This document shows positions 51,398 through 60,740 of a DNA stretch of 64,000 nt, one piece after another. Location of the stretch: positions 1-64,000 of the forward strand of contig CAMJGE010000011.1 of assembly GCA_946405145.1 (NCBI GenBank), given 5' to 3'. Origin of the DNA: an uncultured Prevotella sp. (GTDB lineage Bacteria > Bacteroidota > Bacteroidia > Bacteroidales > Bacteroidaceae). A model generated the notes under the pieces. The model was given only the letters and a program-made list of their open reading frames with translations, did not search any database and had not been told where the DNA came from. The stretch's first letter is position 1. Every line of letters begins with the position of its first letter. A program made the position numbers and the translations under genes.

Positions 51398-53353
51398 ATG
51401 AGGAAGCAGTATAGTACCTTTGCACGCAGGCTGACACGACGGGTCATATTATCCGTTTTCGTGACGATGACCCTCATCGCCATGATCTCCTTGAGCCTAT
51501 CCTTCCATGCCATTAAGGAGGAGACAGAGGGTCGGTATCAGGGGATGATGGACCTGGTGTCAGAGAAACTGAACAAGATACTGCTTCATGAAGAAATCTG
51601 TGCCAGAAATGTGTTTGATGAGGTCTCGAAAAACATGGATTCACCGGAATCTGTGATGAAGGCCATGGAGGAAGAGATCAAGTTGAACGAATTTACCGAT
51701 GGTTACTTTATGGCTTTTGAACCCGGCTACTTCAAGGCGTATCCGGAGTGGTTTGAGCCCTATTTGAACAGAAATTCTGATTCGATCATGAATATCGGCG
51801 GGCCCGAACACGACTATTTTTCAAAACCCTGGTATATCCGAGCCAGGAAAGAAAAGAATGAATTCTGGACCGATCCCTACCATGATGAAACCGTCGGGAG
51901 TCACAATTATTGTACTTTCTGTATGCCGCTGTATGACAGCAAGGGGCGACTGGCAGGTGTCTGCGGTTCCGACATGTCGCTGACATGGCTCGTGAACCAG
52001 TTGAAGGAGATTGATGCCGGCAGTCATAATCGCGGACTGCTGGATGTCGATTTCATTAAGGAAATCCCTTTCCATAGTTTTATTGTGATGCGCAACGGCA
52101 CCTATGTATCCCATCCTGATGAGAACCGTATCCTGAAGGATAACGTCCGCAATCATATTGGTGTTAATGATCTGGATGCCATCGAGGATATGCTGCAGAT
52201 GAAGCGTGGCAAGGCTGTCATGAGCATCGACGGTGTGCGGTCAATGGTCTATTATGCGCCATTAGAGTCGGAGTCGGTCAACTGGGTGATGGGTATTGTT
52301 GTTCCCCGATACACCACGTGGATCCCCGCACTGATCTCGATAGGCTTGTTGGTGGTCATTATCTTCATCGGTCTGGTGGTGGTCTCTCTGTCCTGCCGCC
52401 ACACGATCCGACAGATCTCAAAACCCCTCAGTGCGTTGGCCGATTCGGCCGATAAAGTGGCAGAAGGTAATTTTGAGGCACCCCTGCCGGTCATCGCATA
52501 CAAGGATGAGCTCTGTCGGTTGCGCGACTCCTTTGCTTCGATGCAACATTCGCTCACTCAGTATATGAAGGATCTGGAGCAGACCACTGCCAAGAAGACG
52601 GCCATTGATAATGAGTTGAAGATTGCCTACAACATTCAGATGTCGATGATCCCCCGTAAGTACCCGCCCTTCCCGAAGCGTCATGACATTGATATCTATG
52701 GTCATATGACACCGGCGAAGTCGGTGGGTGGCGATTTGTTCGACTTCCATATCCGCGATGAGCATCTGTTCTTCTGCATCGGCGATGTGTCGGGCAAGAG
52801 CGTGCCTGCCGCCCTGTTTATGACAGTGTCGAAAATGCTGTTCCATACCATCTCCATGAAGGTCGACAGTCCGGCGGAGATCATGAGTCAGATGAACAAT
52901 GCGATGAGCCAGGACAACCATACCAATATGTTTGTGACGCTTTTCATTGGTGTGCTCGACCTGAAGACCGGTCATCTCAACTATTGTAACGGTGGTCACT
53001 GCGCACCTGTGATACTCGGCTCAGATGCTGCCTATCTGGATGTGAAACCCAACTTCCTCGTTGGTCTGATGGCCAATATGCCCTATGTCGGTGGGGAGAC
53101 GGACATCACGCCGGGCACCACCATCCTGCTCTATACGGATGGCTTGACAGAGGCCAAGGACAAGGATGAGGCGTTGTACTCGCCAGAAAGACTCCTGGAC
53201 TATTCCAAGGCATTGGCAAAGCAAGGCGGGCTCTCGTCGCAGCAACTCCTCGAATGTATGTCGGAGCGTGTCAGACAATTCGCTGACGGGGCAGAGCAGA
53301 GCGACGATCTGACGATGCTTGCCATCAGGTATTTAGGACCAGAACAGAAATAA
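51398..53353 (+). CDS. dCache-HAMP-SpoIIE (PP2C) phosphatase, RsbU-like
   Basis: 651 aa; extracellular Cache region (WTDPYHDE...YCTFCMPLYDSKGRLAGVCGSDMSL), TM and HAMP, PP2C core GGDLFDFHIRDEHLFFCIGDVSGKSVPAALFM and YTDGLTEA. Confidence 0.92.
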   Translation: MRKQYSTFARRLTRRVILSVFVTMTLIAMISLSLSFHAIKEETEGRYQGMMDLVSEKLNKILLHEEICARNVFDEVSKNMDSPESVMKAMEEEIKLNEFTDGYFMAFEPGYFKAYPEWFEPYLNRNSDSIMNIGGPEHDYFSKPWYIRARKEKNEFWTDPYHDETVGSHNYCTFCMPLYDSKGRLAGVCGSDMSLTWLVNQLKEIDAGSHNRGLLDVDFIKEIPFHSFIVMRNGTYVSHPDENRILKDNVRNHIGVNDLDAIEDMLQMKRGKAVMSIDGVRSMVYYAPLESESVNWVMGIVVPRYTTWIPALISIGLLVVIIFIGLVVVSLSCRHTIRQISKPLSALADSADKVAEGNFEAPLPVIAYKDELCRLRDSFASMQHSLTQYMKDLEQTTAKKTAIDNELKIAYNIQMSMIPRKYPPFPKRHDIDIYGHMTPAKSVGGDLFDFHIRDEHLFFCIGDVSGKSVPAALFMTVSKMLFHTISMKVDSPAEIMSQMNNAMSQDNHTNMFVTLFIGVLDLKTGHLNYCNGGHCAPVILGSDAAYLDVKPNFLVGLMANMPYVGGETDITPGTTILLYTDGLTEAKDKDEALYSPERLLDYSKALAKQGGLSSQQLLECMSERVRQFADGAEQSDDLTMLAIRYLGPEQK

Positions 53354-53392
53354 ATAACGAATATAATACTAATAATTAAAAACTATACGATT

Positions 53393-53698
53393 ATGGAAAT
53401 TCAGATTCAAGAAGACAAGAAGAGTGTTGTCATTTTTTTGGAAGGTAGCCTTGACTCCATCACAGCCCCTGAGGTGGAAACGGAGTTTTTCCCCATGATG
53501 CAGGAGAATGAGTTTGAGAAGATCACCCTCGACTGTTCTAAGTTGAACTATATGGCCTCCAGTGGCCTCCGTTTCATCTTCACGGTATTGAAAGAAGGCA
53601 AGGAAGCAGGTGCCCAAGTAGTGCTCAAAGACGTCAACGAGTTTGTTCGTTCCATTTTGGATTCAACAGGACTGACGCCTATGTTTGAGTTTGAGTAA
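53393..53698 (+). CDS. STAS-domain anti-sigma factor antagonist-like protein
   Basis: 101 aa; LEGSLDSITAPEVE and LDCSKLNYMASSGLRFIFTVLK with phosphoacceptor Ser. Confidence 0.92.
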   Translation: MEIQIQEDKKSVVIFLEGSLDSITAPEVETEFFPMMQENEFEKITLDCSKLNYMASSGLRFIFTVLKEGKEAGAQVVLKDVNEFVRSILDSTGLTPMFEFE

Positions 53699-53720
53699 GA
53701 ACAACTAAAAATCAGAAATT

Positions 53721-56700
53721 ATGAGTACTCCAGATAGTAATACAAAAGAAAACAAGACCACCGAGACATTTGACGACATCGGTTATGTTCTCACTTTCGG
53801 CAAAAGCATTGTAGATGATACCTTTAGCCATGACTTATTGGAACTTCAGCAAAGTGAACCACTCGATTTCTCAGACAATAGCAACAAGTATTCATTGGTC
53901 TTGCATGGTGTCAAGTTTAATCGTAAGATCTACCAACCTGGCGAGATTCAGGCGGAACTTGATATCTTACCCGTTCAACAAACTACTCCTTCCCTGAAAT
54001 CTATCGCTGCCCTCTTTGCGAATAGACTGGTGAAGATGGATCAGTTCCAGTTTGTAACAGTAAATAATAAGAAAGAAAAAAAGGACCGACATTGCGTTGC
54101 CTCTAACTATTATGTATATGAGGTGAACCCGCAACTGGTTCATGGATCGAGTGGTCTGAAGATCTATGTGAAGCTGAGCATCTACAGTGTTGACAAAGTG
54201 ATGACACTCAACAAATACAGTAAGACCTATGTCAATAAGAAGTTAGGTTCAGGTATTCTGATGCCTGAGAGCCGCAACTTTCACTACCATTATGGTACTA
54301 AAGGGCTGATCAAGACGGATATTGGCCATATGTGTTTCCTGAAATACCCGGAAAACCTGGTGATCAGCCTTAAAAAACCAAATGCAGAAGATGACGAGGA
54401 CGCTAAAAAATATACGGCAACGGTAAATGCCGAGTTCATCCATCCTTACCTCGTGCAATATAACGAGTCGTTCTACGACTTCCTGTCCCGCACGTCGAAC
54501 CGATGCGGTGAGTTCCTCTTTTTCGAGGATGGCAAGCTTACTTTGGGTTTGCCAGATAGCGAGCCTGTGAAGATAGATGAATTCGCCTCCGTCACCTATC
54601 AGGAGGTCCTAGGCGGTCCGCTGGAGATTCCCGGCTATGCCCGTGACAGTGTGAAAGATGGTGTAGGAAAAGTGGAAGAACTCAACCAGACACCTATCGC
54701 CAAATCACCGGCCAAATACCCCATGGATGTGTTTGCCGGTTCCACAGCCTACAACAATGAATTGGCTATCGATGAGTATATCTTCCCCTTGGAAAAGGAA
54801 AAGTTCTCGACAACGAATTATGAGATGCGCTGCGACGGCACAGCCAGTCAGGTTGCGATGGCGCAGCTGATACCCTTCTTCAGAGATTTTCTGGCCAATG
54901 AAAAAGCGGGCGGTGCAGGTATTGGTACTGCGCTCGCCAAAAACATCATTATACAACAGGGTGTTAATCGTGGTTTGTCTTGGAATAGGCAGAGAACGAC
55001 CAACCCCGAGAAAGAAAAACTTTTCCTGACGCCTTATGCCCAAAAACCGGAACATAGTGATGGTACTGTTACCGTACAGTTTGGTACCCTTTCTGATAAA
55101 GGCTGGACCACCCTTGATTATTTCAACGATGTGCGTAGTCATCAGGAGGAACAGCAGCGACAGACCATCTGCATTGATCTGGGCACCAACGCCACCCACT
55201 ATAAGTTGGGTCAGAAAATCAAGGTGAAGGGCTGTGAAGGAGAGTATGTCATCATTGAGATCAAAAAGCGCTCCGGCCAGAACTGGAACAATGACTATGG
55301 CAAGTACGACCAGACAGCTTCCGACAAGGTTGCAGGCGACCGCTCACAGATTATTTATGCCATGCCCGCCTTTAAAGGCAAGGATGGAAAGGATCAGTTC
55401 ATCCCACCTGTCAACAGTTTGCCCATTATCCGCAAAGCAGGTCCTCAGACAGCCTTTATTGTTGACAATGCCGATCCCAAACAGCAGGGTCGTGTGCGTA
55501 TTGCCTATCCTTGGCAATCATTGTCAGAAGAACTGCGATTTTCGCTGCGACATTTTCAAGGGAGGTTGCAGGTTCATAGAGATTCACTGGAAGTCTTCGA
55601 GGAGCAGCTCGAAGAATTGAAAGTATTAAGGACGGTATGTGATTCAAATCAAATAGATGATATTCGGGATAGCAGAAAGGAATGTCAGGAAAAGTATGAC
55701 GCAAACCTAGCCCAGATTCAAGCTTATAAGGCACAAGGGGTATCCTCATCGGATATGAATGATGCGTTGGCTCAATATACTGGTTCAATGGAAGAGAAAG
55801 AGCAGATCAGAAAGAGTCTTGCCAATGAGGAAATCAAAAGTCTTGAGAAGGAAAATGCCATCTTAGAGAAGAAACTGTCGCTTTTAAACAAATGGTGTAC
55901 CCTTGCTAGTCAATACGAGTCAGAAGATGATGACAAGAAAGATCAGATCGAAGAACAAATTCAAAATGATATTGATAATCTTGAGAAACAATATGAGGAT
56001 CAGAAAGATAAAATTAAAAGAAGTAAGCAAGAAATAGAAAATCTGGAAGAAAGGGTCAATCAGGAGGCTGAGAAGTTTCAAAAGAATATAACTGACGACT
56101 CTTCACCATGGATCCGTGTGTCATCACCCATGGCCACACCTGGTGGCGGTGCGTTCTTCAAACCGCAGGTTGGTGACGAGGTACTGGTCAACTATGACAA
56201 CGACAATATCGATCGACCTTACGTGGTGGGCGTTCTGTTCTCCAAGAACAATCCGGTGCCGCAAGAGGGATTAGCGCGCTATACACAACCTCTTATTCAG
56301 CAAAAGGATGTGAATATCGCTCTGATGTCGCCTAATGGCCATCATATCACCTTCAGTGATCCGGAGTATGGTGGCAATTTCTTCACCAATGCCCTTTCGC
56401 CTGGCATCGGTTTCTATAGCTCCATCATAGGACTCGACAAGTTTGGAAAGAACGTCAAGGATATGTCGGGTGGTATCCATATCGGCGACCGCTATGGCTT
56501 CTATGAGATTGAGATGCTGTCGCATAAGCGCTCCGTGAATATCAAGTCGCCTTTCGGAACTGTCGGTATCAATGCCTTCTCTGGCATTACGATTACTGCG
56601 CCCAATGGCGACGTGACGATCAGGGGTAAGAACATCACTTTGGAGGCTGGCAATAAGATCAGTGTCACTTCAGGTAACAATATTCAACCCCCAGGCATCG

Positions 56701-58046
56701 GAAGCCCGGATATGACCCGCTCGAAGGTAACAGGTTTCTTAACTACGGTTGTGGGTGCTGCTGCGGATGGTGCTGCAGATGTGCTTGCTACACCAGTAGT
56801 TGACCTATCGCTGATCCGTCACGTGGTCGAAGTGTTCGTACGCCCCATTGATGGTACCATGCTGATCAAGTCAAAGCGTTTCCTGAAACTGGAAGCCGGT
56901 GCTGGTAATGCCACCATCAAGCGCGACCGCTATGCCAAGAGCGTGGCAGAAAAGAAGGAAACTTCAGAGGAGTTCTACAAGGTTGTCATCGAGTGTGTGA
57001 ATTATATCAGCGCAGAAATTGATCAGTTCTTCGCTGAGTATAAAAATCTGTGGGTATATGCCAGCAAGCTCAAGTTGCAATTTGAGAAGAATGCGAAGTT
57101 GTATGTAGAAGAAGATGATCTTCAGGCGATCAATGTTGCGAGATTCGCTTGGGAAAACAGAACAGCTTTCATCGCAGAGAATAAAGACACAGATGACTTT
57201 AAGAAGCTCCAAGACAAATTGGAGAAATCGTTCGAAAATCATTTCATTGATGGTAAGAATTTGACTCATGCGGAGTATATAAACAGGGTTTATGTAGATC
57301 AGGACGGAAGTGAAAAAGAGGAGAAAGTTAAGGTAACGGATAAATATGAGATGATAAGACATTATACTGAAGCATACGTCCTGGCTTGTACTGCACTGTA
57401 TAACCATGTGGTCTCATTCGAATTTTTCCTTGAGACCCCCACTTTTGATGAGAAATTCAATTGGATATCTGATGCTTTTACTGGTATTTCAGCAGAGAAA
57501 GTATTCTCAAGTGGTCTTGATAAGTGGAAGGAGAATTATTCAGAGGGCAACGAACGTTTCCTGCAGTATAGTCTTCCTGATGATGATGATATGTTCTGCG
57601 AAAGAGATCGTAAACTCATCAAGCGAGCTTATATCTTACACTTCTTAAACAATTTGGCTAAGCTTCCAGAGAACAAACTTGGTGTTGTAAGCGGCAAGTA
57701 TATGTATATCGGTGCAGACTTTAAAAAGATTGCGAATGGTGATCCAATGGCTATGACCAGTGAATATTGGTGGAAGAAACATATTCTGGTGATGGATCGT
57801 TGGAGCCAGAAGAGTTTCTTCCGTACCCTCTGGGATAGTACGCTCGGAAAGATCTGGAACAAACTGATGGGTAACTTCCGTTCGTTCGAACTTGATGTAT
57901 GGAAAGACGCTGCCGACGGTCAGATTCTCTTCTCTGATAAGGAGAACGCTACAATCGCTTTCGAGAATGGAGGCTTGACCCAGTATGATGATGCTAATGT
58001 CGGTACAATGGATCATCTGAAGAAGATCCTGATGGCTATTAACTAA
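53721..58046 (+). CDS. Giant VgrG-like / gp27-gp5-like spike protein
   Basis: 1441 aa; gp27-like YNESFYDFLSRTSNRCGEFLFFEDGKLTLGLP; OB fold NADPKQQGRVRIAYPWQS ... SSPWIRVSSPMATPGGGAFFKPQVGDEVLVNYDNDNIDRPYVVGVLF; beta-helix ITITAPNGDVTIRGKNITLEAGNKISVTSG. Confidence 0.85.
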   Translation: MSTPDSNTKENKTTETFDDIGYVLTFGKSIVDDTFSHDLLELQQSEPLDFSDNSNKYSLVLHGVKFNRKIYQPGEIQAELDILPVQQTTPSLKSIAALFANRLVKMDQFQFVTVNNKKEKKDRHCVASNYYVYEVNPQLVHGSSGLKIYVKLSIYSVDKVMTLNKYSKTYVNKKLGSGILMPESRNFHYHYGTKGLIKTDIGHMCFLKYPENLVISLKKPNAEDDEDAKKYTATVNAEFIHPYLVQYNESFYDFLSRTSNRCGEFLFFEDGKLTLGLPDSEPVKIDEFASVTYQEVLGGPLEIPGYARDSVKDGVGKVEELNQTPIAKSPAKYPMDVFAGSTAYNNELAIDEYIFPLEKEKFSTTNYEMRCDGTASQVAMAQLIPFFRDFLANEKAGGAGIGTALAKNIIIQQGVNRGLSWNRQRTTNPEKEKLFLTPYAQKPEHSDGTVTVQFGTLSDKGWTTLDYFNDVRSHQEEQQRQTICIDLGTNATHYKLGQKIKVKGCEGEYVIIEIKKRSGQNWNNDYGKYDQTASDKVAGDRSQIIYAMPAFKGKDGKDQFIPPVNSLPIIRKAGPQTAFIVDNADPKQQGRVRIAYPWQSLSEELRFSLRHFQGRLQVHRDSLEVFEEQLEELKVLRTVCDSNQIDDIRDSRKECQEKYDANLAQIQAYKAQGVSSSDMNDALAQYTGSMEEKEQIRKSLANEEIKSLEKENAILEKKLSLLNKWCTLASQYESEDDDKKDQIEEQIQNDIDNLEKQYEDQKDKIKRSKQEIENLEERVNQEAEKFQKNITDDSSPWIRVSSPMATPGGGAFFKPQVGDEVLVNYDNDNIDRPYVVGVLFSKNNPVPQEGLARYTQPLIQQKDVNIALMSPNGHHITFSDPEYGGNFFTNALSPGIGFYSSIIGLDKFGKNVKDMSGGIHIGDRYGFYEIEMLSHKRSVNIKSPFGTVGINAFSGITITAPNGDVTIRGKNITLEAGNKISVTSGNNIQPPGIGSPDMTRSKVTGFLTTVVGAAADGAADVLATPVVDLSLIRHVVEVFVRPIDGTMLIKSKRFLKLEAGAGNATIKRDRYAKSVAEKKETSEEFYKVVIECVNYISAEIDQFFAEYKNLWVYASKLKLQFEKNAKLYVEEDDLQAINVARFAWENRTAFIAENKDTDDFKKLQDKLEKSFENHFIDGKNLTHAEYINRVYVDQDGSEKEEKVKVTDKYEMIRHYTEAYVLACTALYNHVVSFEFFLETPTFDEKFNWISDAFTGISAEKVFSSGLDKWKENYSEGNERFLQYSLPDDDDMFCERDRKLIKRAYILHFLNNLAKLPENKLGVVSGKYMYIGADFKKIANGDPMAMTSEYWWKKHILVMDRWSQKSFFRTLWDSTLGKIWNKLMGNFRSFELDVWKDAADGQILFSDKENATIAFENGGLTQYDDANVGTMDHLKKILMAIN

Positions 58047-58065
58047 TTTAATAAGGGTAAGATTT

Positions 58066-60033
58066 ATGGACTATATATTTAAAGAATGGGAAGATAAGCT
58101 GAAGGCGATGGCCGACAGCGTGGAGAAAGATCTGAAGGAGATCAGGAAGTGCAAGGCCGATGTCCAGCAGATGAAACTCGATGTGGTGGCTGAGGTGCAG
58201 AAGGGCCGCTATGTGCGCGACAATGAGCAGTTGATTATCTCTGCCCCCAGGATCATTCTCGGTAATGTGGATCGTAACGGCACGCTGAAACCTGGTGGCT
58301 CTGAGATAATCATCAGAGGCACACAGGTGGGTGTCGAAGCTGCCGGCGAGGCCGGACAGGTGGCTCTGCGCGCTGCCAGCATCCGTCAGACGGCGGAAGA
58401 TCCGGGTGTTGATGGATTGGAGCACGTGGTTGGCACTTTGTCTGAAGTCATCTCTCAGGCACGTCATGTTGCCATCCATAGCCATGATGCCGTAGGAGCC
58501 TTCTCTTCGCCGCCATCGACAGAAGGCACCTCTGGTGTGCTGATTCATTCCGACCAGGTGATCAAGGTGGATGCTGCTGTCTCTTCAGAAAACCGTGGAA
58601 AGGAACTCGAAAACCTCATCAAGTCGCTGGAAGCTCAGAAGGATGCACTGAAGAAGGTGACAGATAGTTGTAAAGAGTCGTTCAGCAAACTCTCAGACGA
58701 TCTGAAGAAACTCATCGAGAAACGTGAGAAACTGACTGCTGACGAAGATGGCATACGAGCAGATTATGTTGAAATCCATGAGGTGGCCAGAGAGCTCGAG
58801 ATCACCTCAACGGCACTCACAAGTCAGACTTACGCCTATATCAACGCCCTGGCGGAACTGGCAGAGATCAACCGTCAGTTGAAATGCTTCAAAGATCAGA
58901 AAGACAAGATCAAGAAGGGTGATGAGTTTAAGAAGGCATGTACGGGTGCATCGGTTGAGATTGTGGGTGAGAATATCAGTCTCGCTTCGATGGATGGCGA
59001 CGGCAACCTGCGTGACAATAAGGCCTCTGGTATTTCGTTGATGGCTAATGAGGTGGATTTGGTATCCATCGAGAAAGAAGGCAAACTGAAGGAGAATGGT
59101 AAGGTGAAGATCCTGGCCAGGAATGTGGAAGTGAGCACGGCTGGCGAGACAGACCAGAAATTTGATGATGAGAAGGGCCTGACGGATGCCAAGTACGAGG
59201 CTGAGGGTGACTTCATCGTGCGTTCGAAGAACATCACCTTGGAGAGTATGGACTACGAGATTGCAGAGTCGAAGCTGAAAGAGAAGCAGCTCACTGCCGA
59301 CGGTAAGATCAAGTTCAGGTCAAAGACCATCGAGGTATCCACCGAGAACTCTGCCGATGTGGAGGTGGACGATAAGGGCAAGCTCACCAAAGCCACCTAT
59401 ACGGCAGAGGGCGACATCATTGTCCGTTCCAAGACGCTCACTGTGGAGAGTGCCGACTATGACCTCTCCGACGGCGAAGCCAAGGAGAAGGCTCTCACGA
59501 AAGACAGTAAGATTGCCATCCGTTCTGAGGCCATCGACCTCTCTGCCACCGATACCGAAGGCAAGGCTACGGGTAGCGTGAACATCAATGCCAAGGCAGT
59601 CGGCGTGAAGGCGATGGACGTGGAGAAGGAGAAGCGTACCGACGACAAACTGGCAGCCGACGGCTCGATGGTGCTCGTGGCAGAGAAGATGTACGTGGGT
59701 GCCAAGTCGAAGGATGTCAAGAGCAAGAAGCTGCAGGCTGTCTCCGAGGAGATGGGACTCTTTGCCGACAAGACCTTCGAGGCCCAGCAGGGCGAGGCCA
59801 AGGCCATCGTGCAGCTCGCAGACGGCAAGCTCGCTCTCGGCAGCGACAAGAACCAGATCTGCGGCGATACTGAGGTAAAGGGTGAAGTGAAGGCACCGAA
59901 GGCCACCATCGACAATGTGGAGGCCAAGAGTGCGTTCAAGTCGCCTAATATCAGCGATGGTATGGCTGCCGGCGGTAGCGGAGGCGGTAAAGTGAGCGCC
60001 AAGCTGAAGACAGAGGATGCACCCGAAAAGTAA
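58066..60033 (+). CDS. Beta-helical repeat protein, probable spike extension / accessory
   Basis: 655 aa; repeats GDFIVRSKNITLESMDYE / GKIKFRSKTIEVSTENS / GDIIVRSKTLTVESADYD / SKIAIRSEAIDLSATDTE. Confidence 0.65.
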   Translation: MDYIFKEWEDKLKAMADSVEKDLKEIRKCKADVQQMKLDVVAEVQKGRYVRDNEQLIISAPRIILGNVDRNGTLKPGGSEIIIRGTQVGVEAAGEAGQVALRAASIRQTAEDPGVDGLEHVVGTLSEVISQARHVAIHSHDAVGAFSSPPSTEGTSGVLIHSDQVIKVDAAVSSENRGKELENLIKSLEAQKDALKKVTDSCKESFSKLSDDLKKLIEKREKLTADEDGIRADYVEIHEVARELEITSTALTSQTYAYINALAELAEINRQLKCFKDQKDKIKKGDEFKKACTGASVEIVGENISLASMDGDGNLRDNKASGISLMANEVDLVSIEKEGKLKENGKVKILARNVEVSTAGETDQKFDDEKGLTDAKYEAEGDFIVRSKNITLESMDYEIAESKLKEKQLTADGKIKFRSKTIEVSTENSADVEVDDKGKLTKATYTAEGDIIVRSKTLTVESADYDLSDGEAKEKALTKDSKIAIRSEAIDLSATDTEGKATGSVNINAKAVGVKAMDVEKEKRTDDKLAADGSMVLVAEKMYVGAKSKDVKSKKLQAVSEEMGLFADKTFEAQQGEAKAIVQLADGKLALGSDKNQICGDTEVKGEVKAPKATIDNVEAKSAFKSPNISDGMAAGGSGGGKVSAKLKTEDAPEK

Positions 60034-60056
60034 CAATTAATTGAAGAGCTAAGATT

Positions 60057-60731
60057 ATGAATGTATATGTAAAACAGGAAGTCCAGAATTTCCAGGAAAA
60101 GATGAACGGCTATGTTGTCATGTTCAACTACCGCATCATGAACCATTGCGTGAAGGCCGACCCTTTATCATTGTTGCCCGTCACCGTGAACTTTTACGAT
60201 TCGGAATACAACCTCGAGGAGGTGGCGAGAGTGCAGAAACCGAACGACTATCAGTTGGAAATCTTTCCCAAGAAGAAGGCCTATCTGGATGATATTGCAG
60301 CAGGGGTCTTTGATGCACATCCGGAGTTCAAGGTAAAGACCATCATCGAGAAAGATAGTTTAGGGAATGAAGAGCATCATCTGCTTTACACGATGCCGGA
60401 TGTTGATAAAGACAGGCGTGACCTTCTGAAAGAAACCGTCAAAGCCTTCTATGATGAGTGTAAGGTACGTATAGAGGCTTGTCATGCCAAATATGATGCA
60501 CTGTTCATCGAAATTCTTTCTGAGCAGCCAGCAGAGTTTAATGAGGCCAAGAATGAAGTATCAGCTATCTATAGGGATGCCAAAGATCAGGCCGAGAAGC
60601 TGTATCAGGCTAAGTGCGACGAGATCGAAGAGGGCTACCAGCGATACCTGAAACAGCAGGAGGAAAAGGAAGAAAAGGAGGCACAGCAGTTCGATCCGAC
60701 CAAGGGTATGCCTCTGAACTACGAAGAATAG
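60057..60731 (+). CDS. Ribosome-recycling-factor-like (RRF-fold) protein with C-terminal charged extension
   Basis: 224 aa; ADPLSLLPVTVNFYDSEYNLEEVARVQKPNDYQLEIFPKKKAYLDDIAAGVFDA and DVDKDRRDLLKETVKAFYDECKVRIEACHAKYDA align by eye to RRF. Confidence 0.6.
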   Translation: MNVYVKQEVQNFQEKMNGYVVMFNYRIMNHCVKADPLSLLPVTVNFYDSEYNLEEVARVQKPNDYQLEIFPKKKAYLDDIAAGVFDAHPEFKVKTIIEKDSLGNEEHHLLYTMPDVDKDRRDLLKETVKAFYDECKVRIEACHAKYDALFIEILSEQPAEFNEAKNEVSAIYRDAKDQAEKLYQAKCDEIEEGYQRYLKQQEEKEEKEAQQFDPTKGMPLNYEE

Positions 60732-60740
60732 TATCTGGCG

